Source of the DNA: CAZCWX01 sp964502465
GTDB taxonomy: Bacteria > Desulfobacterota > Binatia > Bin18
Reading direction: 5' to 3'
Length of the DNA: 13,023 nt
Assembly: GCA_964502465.1 (NCBI GenBank)
Contig: CAZCWX010000683.1
Location: forward strand, 1 to 13,023
Shown here: positions 1-5,064 of the stretch, piece after piece
Layout of the letters: the number at the start of each line of letters is the position of its first letter
Position numbering within the stretch: position 1 is the first letter of the stretch
Position numbers and translations under genes: made by a program
Notes under the pieces: model-generated
Database searches by the model: none
Told to the model about the DNA's origin: nothing
The model's input: the letters and a program-made list of their open reading frames with translations, nothing else

Positions 1-70
1 GAATGCGGAATGATGAATGAAGAACGAGAAACGAGTGCTGAGGGCTGAAGAATGGGGAATGAGGGGTAGG
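1..70. repeat. Degenerate heptamer array, 10 units
   Basis: The first 70 bases split cleanly into ten consecutive 7-base words, beginning GAATGCG, GAATGAT, GAATGAA, GAACGAG. Most resemble a GAATGAG consensus, and the words drift from one unit to the next. The array runs to within 4 bases of the GTG start of the following gene, and its last units (GAATGAG GGGTAGG) supply that gene's purine-rich ribosome-binding region. The 7-base phase is seen directly; its origin is not known. It may continue to the left of the window. Confidence 0.75.
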
Positions 71-74
71 ATAG

Positions 75-398
75 GTGGACTGGTCTGAAACCATACGTCG
101 CTGCTTTGACTTGGAGAGGGTGCTGTATTCTGGTCATGCACGGCGGGAGATGCGCGAAGAAGAATTCGGGCCTATTACAGACCAGGAACTTTATGAAGCG
201 ATTTGCAGCGGGGAAGTTATTGAGAGCTACCCTGATGATACGCCTTATCCGAGTGCGTTGATCTTCGGCACGACAAATATTGGTCGTCCTTTACACACAG
301 TCTGTGCTTATGACAGCGAGGGAGATCAAGCTTTCATCGTTACCGTCTATCAGCCGGATCCTAGCCGTTGGGAAAACTATCGCAGGAGAAAGAAATGA
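75..398 (+). CDS. DUF4258 family protein, probable toxin of a TA pair
   Basis: This 107-aa protein has the pattern I associate with DUF4258: an early His-Ala-Arg (SGHARREMREEE), then GEVIESYPDDTPYPS, a GRPLH segment, a central beta region, and a C-terminal ITVYQPDP-like motif (here VTVYQPDPSRW) followed by a basic tail. DUF4258 proteins are small and often sit beside antitoxin-like genes; an RNase or RelE-like activity is suspected, not shown here. The start is GTG at 75, with GAGGGG about eight bases upstream; no ATG lies near the N-terminus. The stop overlaps the start of the next gene (ATGA), which implies translational coupling. The order toxin first, zinc-finger partner second is usual for this pairing. 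Family assignment is fairly sure; toxicity is inferred. Confidence 0.82.
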   Translation: MDWSETIRRCFDLERVLYSGHARREMREEEFGPITDQELYEAICSGEVIESYPDDTPYPSALIFGTTNIGRPLHTVCAYDSEGDQAFIVTVYQPDPSRWENYRRRKK

Positions 399-628
399 AA
401 TGTCTTATTTGTCACGGAGAAGATATCCAGGTCACGGAAGTGAGAGAGGATCTCAAGGTTAAAAATAATATCGTGTACGTACCAATCCAGATTCCTGTCT
501 GCCGCGCGTGTGGGGAGAGGTATTACGATCGGCGGACGATTCGGTTCTTAGAGGAAGTCGATCAGCAACTGAGAGAAGGTAAAGCAACTCTCCAGGAGGT
601 AGGAAAAGTTCTGGAGCTTGCCCCTTGA
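395..628 (+). CDS. YgiT-type zinc finger protein, probable antitoxin
   Basis: This 77-aa protein opens with MKCLICHG, giving a C-x-x-C pair at residues 3 and 6. A second pair follows in PVCRACGE about thirty residues later, so together they can bind one zinc ion. This resembles the N-terminal domain of MqsA/YgiT antitoxins. The second half (YYDRRTIRFLEEVDQQL) is helical and short. A full helix-turn-helix DNA-binding domain like that of E. coli MqsA is absent, so this is the short form. The ATG is placed inside the stop of the preceding gene and has AGGAG just upstream; this start is preferred over one 27 bases earlier because it gives the standard MKC opening. The likely role is binding and neutralising the DUF4258 partner, inferred from the pairing. 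Confidence 0.85.
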   Translation: MKCLICHGEDIQVTEVREDLKVKNNIVYVPIQIPVCRACGERYYDRRTIRFLEEVDQQLREGKATLQEVGKVLELAP

Positions 629-683
629 TTGGTTGTTTTGTGTTGTTTGAAAAATTGCCAAGTCCTCGGGATACGCATGTGTT

Positions 684-922
684 ATGAGCGACGAACAATC
701 GCCTTCCCAGACAACTCCATCCAGCGTCACGCGCAAGCTAGCGGCGATTCTGGCGGCGGATGTGCAAGGTTATAGCCGCCTCATCGAGAAAGATGAGGTT
801 GGTACGCTGCGTGTTCTCACCCCCTCCCTGCATTGGAAGGATGGCGACGGGTAGCTCCCTACAAAGATCCTGTAGTGGTGGAGCAAGACCTGGCCGCCCT
901 GCGCAAGGCGGGACTTAAATAA
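684..922 (+). pseudogene. Adenylate/guanylate cyclase remnant with a large internal deletion
   Basis: From the ATG at 684, 56 codons encode a typical class III cyclase opening, including RKLAAILAADVQGYSRLIEK, and then stop at TAG 852-854. That signature begins many bacterial cyclases of several hundred residues. In another frame, through 842-922, the DNA encodes PYKDPVVVEQDLAALRKAGL followed by Lys and TAA. This resembles the extreme C-terminus of the same kind of protein, after its TPR region. The two ends are joined within about 30 bases, out of frame, with all catalytic and sensor parts gone. What is seen is the two end fragments; that they came from one gene by deletion is inferred. No functional product is expected. 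Confidence 0.72.
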
Positions 923-955
923 GTGCGGAATGATGAATGCGGAATTATGCATACA
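921..955. repeat. Heptamer array, 5 units
   Basis: Five consecutive 7-base words, AAGTGCG, GAATGAT, GAATGCG, GAATTAT and GCATACA, begin at the TAA of the cyclase remnant. Two of them, GAATGAT and GAATGCG, are identical to words in the array at 1-70, so the two arrays share a vocabulary. The last word overlaps the left arm (949-959) of a wider inverted repeat. Confidence 0.65.
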
Positions 956-1081
956 GGAGTAGTTAGTAGTCAGCATGAAGAAGGTTTCAGGCTGAAGGCT
1001 TAAGGCTAAAGGGCTGTCTCCATCTTTGCCTGCAGCCTACAGCCTATAGCCTTTAGCCTTGTGCTACTGGCTCCTGTATGC
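949..1081. repeat. Imperfect palindrome built from heptamer arrays
   Basis: The outer arms GCATACAGGAG (949-959) and CTCCTGTATGC (1071-1081) are perfect inverted repeats of 11 bases. Nested inside are AGGCT-rich heptamers (988-1008: CAGGCTG, AAGGCTT, AAGGCTA) and their rough complement (1033-1060: CAGCCTA twice, then TAGCCTT twice). Transcribed from either strand this could fold into a long, imperfect hairpin with a loop near 1016-1032. The stretch from 923 to 1129 contains no credible gene, so this structure and the 14-base repeat after it are its only visible content. It may be a non-autonomous mobile or rearranged repeat, but no target-site duplication was identified. Confidence 0.65.
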
Positions 1082-1084
1082 TTA

Positions 1085-1112
1085 TGACGTTTTCCGCTTG
1101 ACGTTTTCCGTT
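1085..1112. repeat. Two direct 14-base repeats (twice 7)
   Basis: TGACGTTTTCCGCT at 1085-1098 is followed directly by TGACGTTTTCCGTT at 1099-1112, with one mismatch. The period is 14, a multiple of the 7-base period seen elsewhere in this window. No function is evident. Confidence 0.6.
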
Positions 1113-1129
1113 CTCGGTCAGCGATCGGC

Positions 1130-1308
1130 TCAACCTGCAGCTATGAGATCCGCGATTTCGCTGAGCACTTGCTCGAGTGTGGGTTCTGCAGAGGCGAGGA
1201 CTCCACCACCTCCATGTTTATGATGAGGAAAGGTAGGAAGATGTGGATAATGGGGAGCATTGTCGTAGCGAAAGAGCGAACGTTTCTTTTGGATGTATTG
1301 ATTATGCC
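1130..1308 (-). pseudogene. Truncated toxin-like remnant (DUF6516-like C-terminal half)
   Basis: On the minus strand this frame encodes RSLFRYDNAPHYPHLPTFPHHK, followed by His-Gly-Gly and then LASAEPTLEQVLSEIADLI. The F-R-Y-D-N-A-P-H and P-T-F-P-H-H-K-H blocks match what I recall of the C-terminal half of the DUF6516 putative toxin family, which is normally about 100 aa or more. The N-terminal half, with its strand-rich region, is absent. The reading frame can be extended upstream only by overlapping the preceding gene in another frame, where the residues look meaningless. I therefore read it as a deletion remnant: a short internal deletion would have fused the end of the antitoxin gene to the middle of the toxin gene. 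An intact but very short protein cannot be excluded. Confidence 0.55.
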
Positions 1309-1593
1309 TCATCTCGCTTGAGCCTGAGGGAAGGAGACTGCCTGGACGAGAGACAGATATGCTTCGTAGGTGGCAGCCCACCGCATTACTGAGGCACTGT
1401 CACCCATTTTGCCTGCCCGGTACTTTTGATAGAATGCTACTGAACTCATCCCAAACTTTTTCTCGAAGCGTTGGAGTTGCTGGACACGTTCTCGTAAGCC
1501 CTCTTGCGGATCGGGACGTCTGAAAGCTGTGGTTGCTCGTTTCAGCTTAAGTTCAGACAGTTGCTTAGTGTGACGGAGCACGATTCGTGTCAT
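1309..1593 (-). CDS. Small antitoxin-like protein paired with the DUF6516-like remnant
   Basis: This 94-aa protein has a basic N-terminal part, a helical middle (LRERVQQLQRFEKKFGMSS) and then FYQKYRAGKMGDS followed by a W-A-A-T-Y-E-A-Y segment. The pattern 'QxFExxYGMSSxxFYxxxxAGxxGD...WxxxYE' is one I associate with small antitoxin-like proteins encoded directly before DUF6516 genes. The ATG at 1593 is preceded by AAGGA on the coding strand. The C-terminal SFPQAQAR may be altered if the deletion inferred for the partner gene reached this far. The gene sits with its partner between a repeat block and the 3' end of the ccm locus, a typical place for accessory TA genes. The function as antitoxin is inferred from pairing only. 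Confidence 0.6.
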   Translation of the reverse strand: MTRIVLRHTKQLSELKLKRATTAFRRPDPQEGLRERVQQLQRFEKKFGMSSVAFYQKYRAGKMGDSASVMRWAATYEAYLSLVQAVSFPQAQAR

Positions 1594-1675
1594 AAGCGTT
1601 CCTTAGCAGGATCAGGAGGCGTTGTTTCGTCTATGTAAGACAGGAGACATACGGTAGCAAGAGAAGTGGTCGCCA

Positions 1676-1837
1676 TCAAGGCGACAGCGAGGAGGATTGA
1701 GCAGAACCCTTCTGTCCCATCATCTGCCGTAACGCTTCGACTTCACGGGCAAGCTGACGTTGACGACGGGAAAGGGAGAGCGCGTACAAAAATACCACAA
1801 TCCACACGACAGAGAACGCGGCAAACAGATACGACAT
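1676..1837 (-). CDS. ccmD: CcmD, small heme exporter subunit
   Basis: This 53-aa protein has one N-terminal membrane segment (YLFAAFSVVWIVVFLYAL, residues 3-20), followed by a charged cytoplasmic helix (SRRQRQLAREVEALRQMM) and a Ser-rich tail. Size, single span and position directly after ccmC identify it as CcmD, which helps release holo-CcmE from the CcmABC complex in characterised systems. The start at 1837 has a strong AGGGGG site just upstream on the coding strand. A longer frame from 1894 would overlap ccmC without adding recognisable sequence. It is the last gene of the minus-strand ccm run; 83 bases without an obvious terminator separate it from the antitoxin-like gene that follows. 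Confidence 0.82.
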   Translation of the reverse strand: MSYLFAAFSVVWIVVFLYALSLSRRQRQLAREVEALRQMMGQKGSAQSSSLSP

Positions 1838-1850
1838 GATCCCCCTCTCC

Positions 1851-2525
1851 CTATGACAGCGCCAACGCCTGTCGACGTAATGCGGCAACCTCATCGCGTA
1901 AGCTCAAGCTCCGGAGTCGCAGCCACAATAACCAGGTAAACAAGCACAGGAACGCCGCAGTACACACCAGCAGTGTCCACGCCATCTCTGGGGCCATACG
2001 CTCAACCTTAGGGTGAATGCCGCGCCAGAGGCGTATAGCGATATATAAGATCGGAATGTCTAATACACCGACAATACCAAGCACGGCGGCATAGCGTGCG
2101 ATGAGTTCGTTATCACCCCCAAGGTTGCGCAAGAGGATGTACGCAGCGTATATGGTCCACAGGATCGCTACCATGGTGAGACGTGGGTCCCAGGTCCACC
2201 ACACTCCCCAAATTGGTCGTGCCCAGAGTGAGCCGGTCATAAGCACGAGCGTGCAAAAAACCATACCAACCTCAGCAGCAGCTTGCGCGAGAAGATCAGA
2301 CGCACGGTTCCCTTGCCAGAGAAACGAGGCACTCGCACCAGCCACAATGAAAAAACCAAGAAACGACATCCAGGCCGCGGGCAAGTGAAAATAAAACACT
2401 CGTTGTACTACACCTTGCACTCGCTCGGTCGGCACGTACAAAAAGACCATGCTGAGTGCGGCGAGCATCGTCAGGCAGGTAAGCCACGGCAGGACAGTGT
2501 CAGCGAAGGGTTCGCATTTCTTCAT
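1851..2525 (-). CDS. ccmC: CcmC, heme handling/transfer protein
   Basis: This 224-aa integral membrane protein attaches heme to CcmE in the periplasm. It carries the tryptophan-rich heme-handling motif WGVWWTWDPRLT (about residues 106-117) and the two expected external histidines, His47 in VFYFHLPAAW and His171 in RGIHPKV, which ligand the heme iron in the E. coli protein. Six hydrophobic segments are visible, with a basic C-terminal helix. The start at 2525 is chosen because AGGAG stands about seven bases upstream; an alternative 36 bases earlier would overlap ccmB. The TAA of ccmB lies two bases before this start, so the two are probably coupled. The tail is somewhat longer than in the minimal family member. 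Confidence 0.93.
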   Translation of the reverse strand: MKKCEPFADTVLPWLTCLTMLAALSMVFLYVPTERVQGVVQRVFYFHLPAAWMSFLGFFIVAGASASFLWQGNRASDLLAQAAAEVGMVFCTLVLMTGSLWARPIWGVWWTWDPRLTMVAILWTIYAAYILLRNLGGDNELIARYAAVLGIVGVLDIPILYIAIRLWRGIHPKVERMAPEMAWTLLVCTAAFLCLFTWLLWLRLRSLSLRDEVAALRRQALALS

Positions 2526-2527
2526 GA

Positions 2528-3181
2528 TTACTCCTGCACAACCTGAGCAAAAATTAACCATCCTGTTACCACAAAGATGACGTCAAAGGCGAGGAGTACC
2601 CGGAACCATACCCCCGACCACTCTGCCCCAGTGAGAATCGCGCCAGTGACTTTCACTGCGGCGATCAGCAGCGGAATAAGCAATGGCAGCAGCATCACCG
2701 GCAATAACACCTCGCGTGCCCGCGTGCGCACAGCGATGGCAGCGAAGAGCGTCCCTAAAGCAGAGAAACCGATGATACCAAGGAGTAAGACGAGTGGTAA
2801 GGCGAAGAAAGACCACGAAAACCGCACTTCCAGTAACAGCAGGGTGAGTGGTGCAACAACTGCCTGTACCAGAGTGAGAAAAAGGACGTTTCCAATCAGT
2901 TTGGCGAGAAAGATTGTGCCCGGATCGAACGGACACAGCAGCAGTCCTGAGAAACACCCTCGTTCCTGTTCAATCAGAAATGCCCGCTGCACGCTCAACA
3001 TGCCAGCAAACAACAGTGCCACCCAGAGCAGGGCTGCACTCACCTCTGGGTGGCGAACCTGTTCCGGGCTGAGGGCAAAGACGAACACCAGTACGATCAA
3101 AAAAGCCAAAACAAAGAGTGAGGAAATCCGCTCTTTGGTGCGGAGTTCCAGGCGCACGTCTTTCCACAACAAGGCCCACAT
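2528..3181 (-). CDS. ccmB: CcmB, ABC transporter membrane subunit
   Basis: This 217-aa protein has about six hydrophobic spans and the characteristic opening MWALLWKDVRLELRTKERIS. In the middle it has FLIEQERGCFSGLLLCPFD and then IFLAKLIGNVLF, which are typical of CcmB. With CcmA it forms the ABC module that drives release of heme-loaded CcmE. The ATG at 3181 lies five bases after the ccmA stop. The usual Shine-Dalgarno is missing: the preceding bases are the tail of a heptamer array with no purine-rich box, so translation probably depends on coupling to ccmA. The frame is intact. Confidence 0.93.
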   Translation of the reverse strand: MWALLWKDVRLELRTKERISSLFVLAFLIVLVFVFALSPEQVRHPEVSAALLWVALLFAGMLSVQRAFLIEQERGCFSGLLLCPFDPGTIFLAKLIGNVLFLTLVQAVVAPLTLLLLEVRFSWSFFALPLVLLLGIIGFSALGTLFAAIAVRTRAREVLLPVMLLPLLIPLLIAAVKVTGAILTGAEWSGVWFRVLLAFDVIFVVTGWLIFAQVVQE

Positions 3182-3182
3182 C

Positions 3183-3224
3183 GTGGTCAGTGATGAGTGA
3201 TGAGTGATGAGTGATGAGTTGCGG
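3183..3224. repeat. Heptamer array at the ccmA/ccmB junction
   Basis: On the plus strand this reads GTGGTCA, then GTGATGA four times in perfect tandem (3190-3217), then GTTGCGG. Read as ccmA on the minus strand, it encodes the last residues HHSSLITHH and provides the stop codon. It also occupies the position where the ccmB ribosome-binding site would be. It is the least degenerate of the heptamer arrays in the window, which may mean it is the youngest. Confidence 0.85.
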
Positions 3225-3912
3225 AATGGTAAATATCAAGAAACTCGTGAAGGGCAGGAAGACGACCGTCGGATTGCCAGGCAATATCACCACGGTGCAG
3301 GATCAAGGCGCGATCACAGAGTTCCAGGCCGAAAGAGAAATCGTGGGTCGTGAGGATGACCGTTTTCCCTTGCTCCTTCATGCACGACACCATGTCCCGT
3401 AGCGTGGCCATCCCGCGTGTGTCGAGGCCGGTATCGGGCTCATCCAGTAACAGGAGGTCAGGGTCATGAAAGAGTGCACGGGCGAGGGCCAACCGCTGCT
3501 CCATGCCGCGTGAGAAAGTGCGGACCAGCGTGTTGCTCCAATTGAGCAGCCCTACCTGCTCTAAGGCGGTGGCGATCCGGGCATCGAGGTCAGACAGGTG
3601 GTAGGCCCTGCCATAGAAGGAGAGATTTTCCGCCGGAGTCAAATCGGGATACAGGAAACTGTCATGACCAAGAAAACTCAGCCTGCGTCGTACCCTAGGA
3701 TCAGCGGGCGTACTGTGAAATAAGCGTAAGACTCCTTGCGAAGGTTTCAGCAAGGTAGCGAAGAGGCGTAAGAGGGTGGTCTTGCCCGCGCCATTGTGGC
3801 CGAAGATGCTCACGATTTCTCCTGCACCGACTTGACAGGAAACACCGTCCAGCACTGGCACCCAGGCAAAAGTCTTCCGCAGGTTTGCAGCTTCGATGAC
3901 CCAGGTGCTCAT
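3187..3912 (-). CDS. ccmA: CcmA, heme exporter ATP-binding subunit
   Basis: This 241-aa ABC ATPase powers the CcmABCD complex from the cytoplasmic side. It has Walker A GHNGAGKTT (about residues 38-46), a signature written FSRGMEQR (133-140), which is the usual CcmA form of the ABC signature, Walker B LLLLDEPDTGLD (153-164) and the switch His in TTHD (190). The start at 3912 begins with STWVIEAANLRK, matching the normal N-terminus; an open frame continues upstream to 3990 but adds nothing family-like. No good Shine-Dalgarno is seen. The last dozen residues (ATHHSSLITHH) are not native-looking: they are translation of a GATGAGT-type tandem array that overran the 3' end. The ATPase core itself is complete. 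Confidence 0.93.
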   Translation of the reverse strand: MSTWVIEAANLRKTFAWVPVLDGVSCQVGAGEIVSIFGHNGAGKTTLLRLFATLLKPSQGVLRLFHSTPADPRVRRRLSFLGHDSFLYPDLTPAENLSFYGRAYHLSDLDARIATALEQVGLLNWSNTLVRTFSRGMEQRLALARALFHDPDLLLLDEPDTGLDTRGMATLRDMVSCMKEQGKTVILTTHDFSFGLELCDRALILHRGDIAWQSDGRLPALHEFLDIYHSATHHSSLITHH

Positions 3913-3974
3913 GGTGATTGCCGCTGGGAGAGGGCAGATTGCCAGGGAAGTTGCTCCGACGAATCCGAGTTCGC

Positions 3975-4003
3975 TTGACAAGCAACGCACAGTCTTCTTT
4001 CAT
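3975..4003 (+). promoter_or_regulatory. Candidate sigma-70 promoter for the cold-shock gene
   Basis: A perfect -35 hexamer TTGACA (3975-3980) is followed after 17 bases by TTTCAT (3998-4003), which matches four of six -10 bases. Transcription would begin near 4010, leaving a very short leader whose first bases form the AGAAGGAG ribosome-binding site (4011-4018). Such a short leader would lack the long structured 5' UTR of E. coli cspA. Sequence match only. Confidence 0.35.
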
Positions 4004-4023
4004 GAGGCACAGAAGGAGCAACC

Positions 4024-4227
4024 ATGACCGGTACGATTAAAAAAATCTTAAAAGATAAGGGATTCGGCTTTATTACCCCTGATGAGGGGAAGGATGAGGT
4101 ATTTTTCCACCGCTCACGTCTGGCACCGAAAGTGTACTTTGAGGATTTACGTGAAGGAGATGAAGTTGAGTTTCAAGTCAGACCTGGTGAAAAGGGGCCA
4201 CAAGCGTTCAATCTTAAGCCTCGTTAG
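4024..4227 (+). CDS. Cold-shock domain protein (CspA family)
   Basis: This 67-aa protein is a single cold-shock domain that binds single-stranded nucleic acid. It has the RNP1 motif KGFGFI (residues 12-17) and an RNP2-like VFFHR (26-30), then EGDEVEFQVRPGEKGPQAFNL. A strong AGAAGGAG stands six bases before the ATG. Its position is odd: it is the only plus-strand gene within the ccm locus, between the ccmI-like gene and ccmA. Its stop lies 14 bases inside the 3' end of the convergent ccmI-like gene, so the two transcripts are antisense at their ends. Whether this has regulatory meaning or is just an insertion is unknown. Several such paralogues per genome are common, so no specific csp letter is given. 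Confidence 0.93.
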   Translation: MTGTIKKILKDKGFGFITPDEGKDEVFFHRSRLAPKVYFEDLREGDEVEFQVRPGEKGPQAFNLKPR

Positions 4228-4552
4228 ACACGGCGGCAGTTCCAGATCCCTCCCGTTTTTGCCGCGGTTGCGCTAAACGATCAAGCTGGGCAAGGGCCTC
4301 CAGAGCGCGTGCTTCGTACTTGTTGCGGAGCACCTGATAGTCCTCATCGGTAAGTTTGCCCATTTGTCGATCAAATTCCGCTTCTTTGATGGCGGCGTAG
4401 GCATCGGTCTTTTGTTTTTCCCAGCGCTCGAGAGGGTCATCGATTTCAGCAACAAGCTTTTGCTCGCTGTTTGCCCGGAGCAACGGAGAGGTGACAAGCG
4501 CGGCAATCGCCCCGATGAAGAGGAGGCCGGTAAGGTATAAGAGAAAAGTCAT
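4214..4552 (-). CDS. Short CcmI-like membrane-anchored protein
   Basis: This 112-aa protein has one N-terminal membrane span (LLYLTGLLFIGAIAALV), then charged coiled-coil-like sequence: DDPLERWEKQKTDAYAAIKE, and next EFDRQMGKLTDEDYQVLRNKY. The 'GKLT-x-x-D/E-Y' signature after a W/E/K-rich helix resembles the N-terminal part of CcmI/CycH, which follows ccmH in many operons. The TPR domain that binds apocytochrome in full CcmI is absent. The start at 4552 is used because it opens directly on the membrane span; a long open frame continues upstream across ccmH without meaning. It lies 44 bases after ccmH. A scaffold role with CcmH/CcmF is inferred from context; similarity is confined to the short helical motif. 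Confidence 0.65.
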   Translation of the reverse strand: MTFLLYLTGLLFIGAIAALVTSPLLRANSEQKLVAEIDDPLERWEKQKTDAYAAIKEAEFDRQMGKLTDEDYQVLRNKYEARALEALAQLDRLAQPRQKREGSGTAAVSNEA

Positions 4553-4596
4553 GAGGATCCGGTCTATAGGGTCCTTTGCGTCTCTAGGATCTAGAG

Positions 4597-5064
4597 TCAA
4601 CCGTCGAAAGTATCGAGTTCTTTTTTCAAACGGGCCTGGTACTGATTCGCTTCTGCCGACAGAGGCGAGGTGTCTGGGGCCGTCTGTGGACGGTTGCGCG
4701 CCCAACGAAAGCTGACAATCCCTACAAGCACAGCGCCAATCAGCACAGCAAGAAAGGGGGTAATCCACGCCGCCAGGTTGAACCCTGAGGTCGTTGGGGC
4801 AGAGAGCACTTTCTCACCGTAGCGAGCCACAAAAGAGGAGAGGATTTCATCCCGCTTTTTGCCTTCACTCAGCTGTTGCGCGACTTCTTGCTTCGCCGGG
4901 ATAGCAAACCCACACTGGAGGTGGTTACAACTGTGGACCGTAAGGCCGCAACCACACTGACAGGTCAATGCTTCCTCGACTTCCTGGGTGGTCAGCACAG
5001 ATGCAGGAACGGCTGCATTCAGGAAGAGGAAAAGCGGTAACCACAACCACCTGTTAGTCTGCAA
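4597..5064 (-). CDS. ccmH: CcmH/NrfF family protein with a divergent cysteine cluster
   Basis: This 155-aa protein has a cleavable-looking signal segment (WLWLPLFLFLNAAVPASV), then a periplasmic CcmH domain, then a membrane span (WITPFLAVLIGAVLVGIVSF) and a short cytoplasmic tail. CcmH reduces or holds apocytochrome c thiols through a C-x-x-C motif (LRCxxCQ). Here the region reads LTCQCGCGLTVHSCNHLQCG, with cysteines at 35, 37, 39, 46 and 51: C-x-C-x-C instead of C-x-x-C. The later KRDEILSSFVARYGEKVLSAP block is typical of CcmH. Translation appears to start at TTG 5064 with AGGAG six bases upstream, overlapping the ccmF stop by 11 bases. The family call is firm; the redox chemistry of the altered motif is not known to me. 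Confidence 0.85.
   Translation of the reverse strand: MQTNRWLWLPLFLFLNAAVPASVLTTQEVEEALTCQCGCGLTVHSCNHLQCGFAIPAKQEVAQQLSEGKKRDEILSSFVARYGEKVLSAPTTSGFNLAAWITPFLAVLIGAVLVGIVSFRWARNRPQTAPDTSPLSAEANQYQARLKKELDTFDG

Noticed and set aside
1..70. CRISPR-like or protein-coding repeat
   Set aside because: Units are seven bases, contiguous and degenerate, with no spacers of constant length.
2577..3200. Plus-strand 207-codon open frame
   Set aside because: It is antisense to ccmB, Ser/Arg/Thr-rich without motifs, and the minus-strand frame has full CcmB features.
3913..3990. N-terminal extension of CcmA
   Set aside because: Family members begin near the MSTWV segment; the extension overlaps the candidate cold-shock promoter.
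4582..4596. CTCTAG-GAT-CTAGAG mini-palindrome after ccmH
   Set aside because: A six-base stem with a three-base loop and no T-run is too small to call as terminator or operator.
4214..4768. Longer version of the ccmI-like gene starting within ccmH
   Set aside because: The extra 72 residues are Cys/Arg-rich, out of frame with ccmH and lack any family pattern; the membrane anchor begins at the 4552 start.
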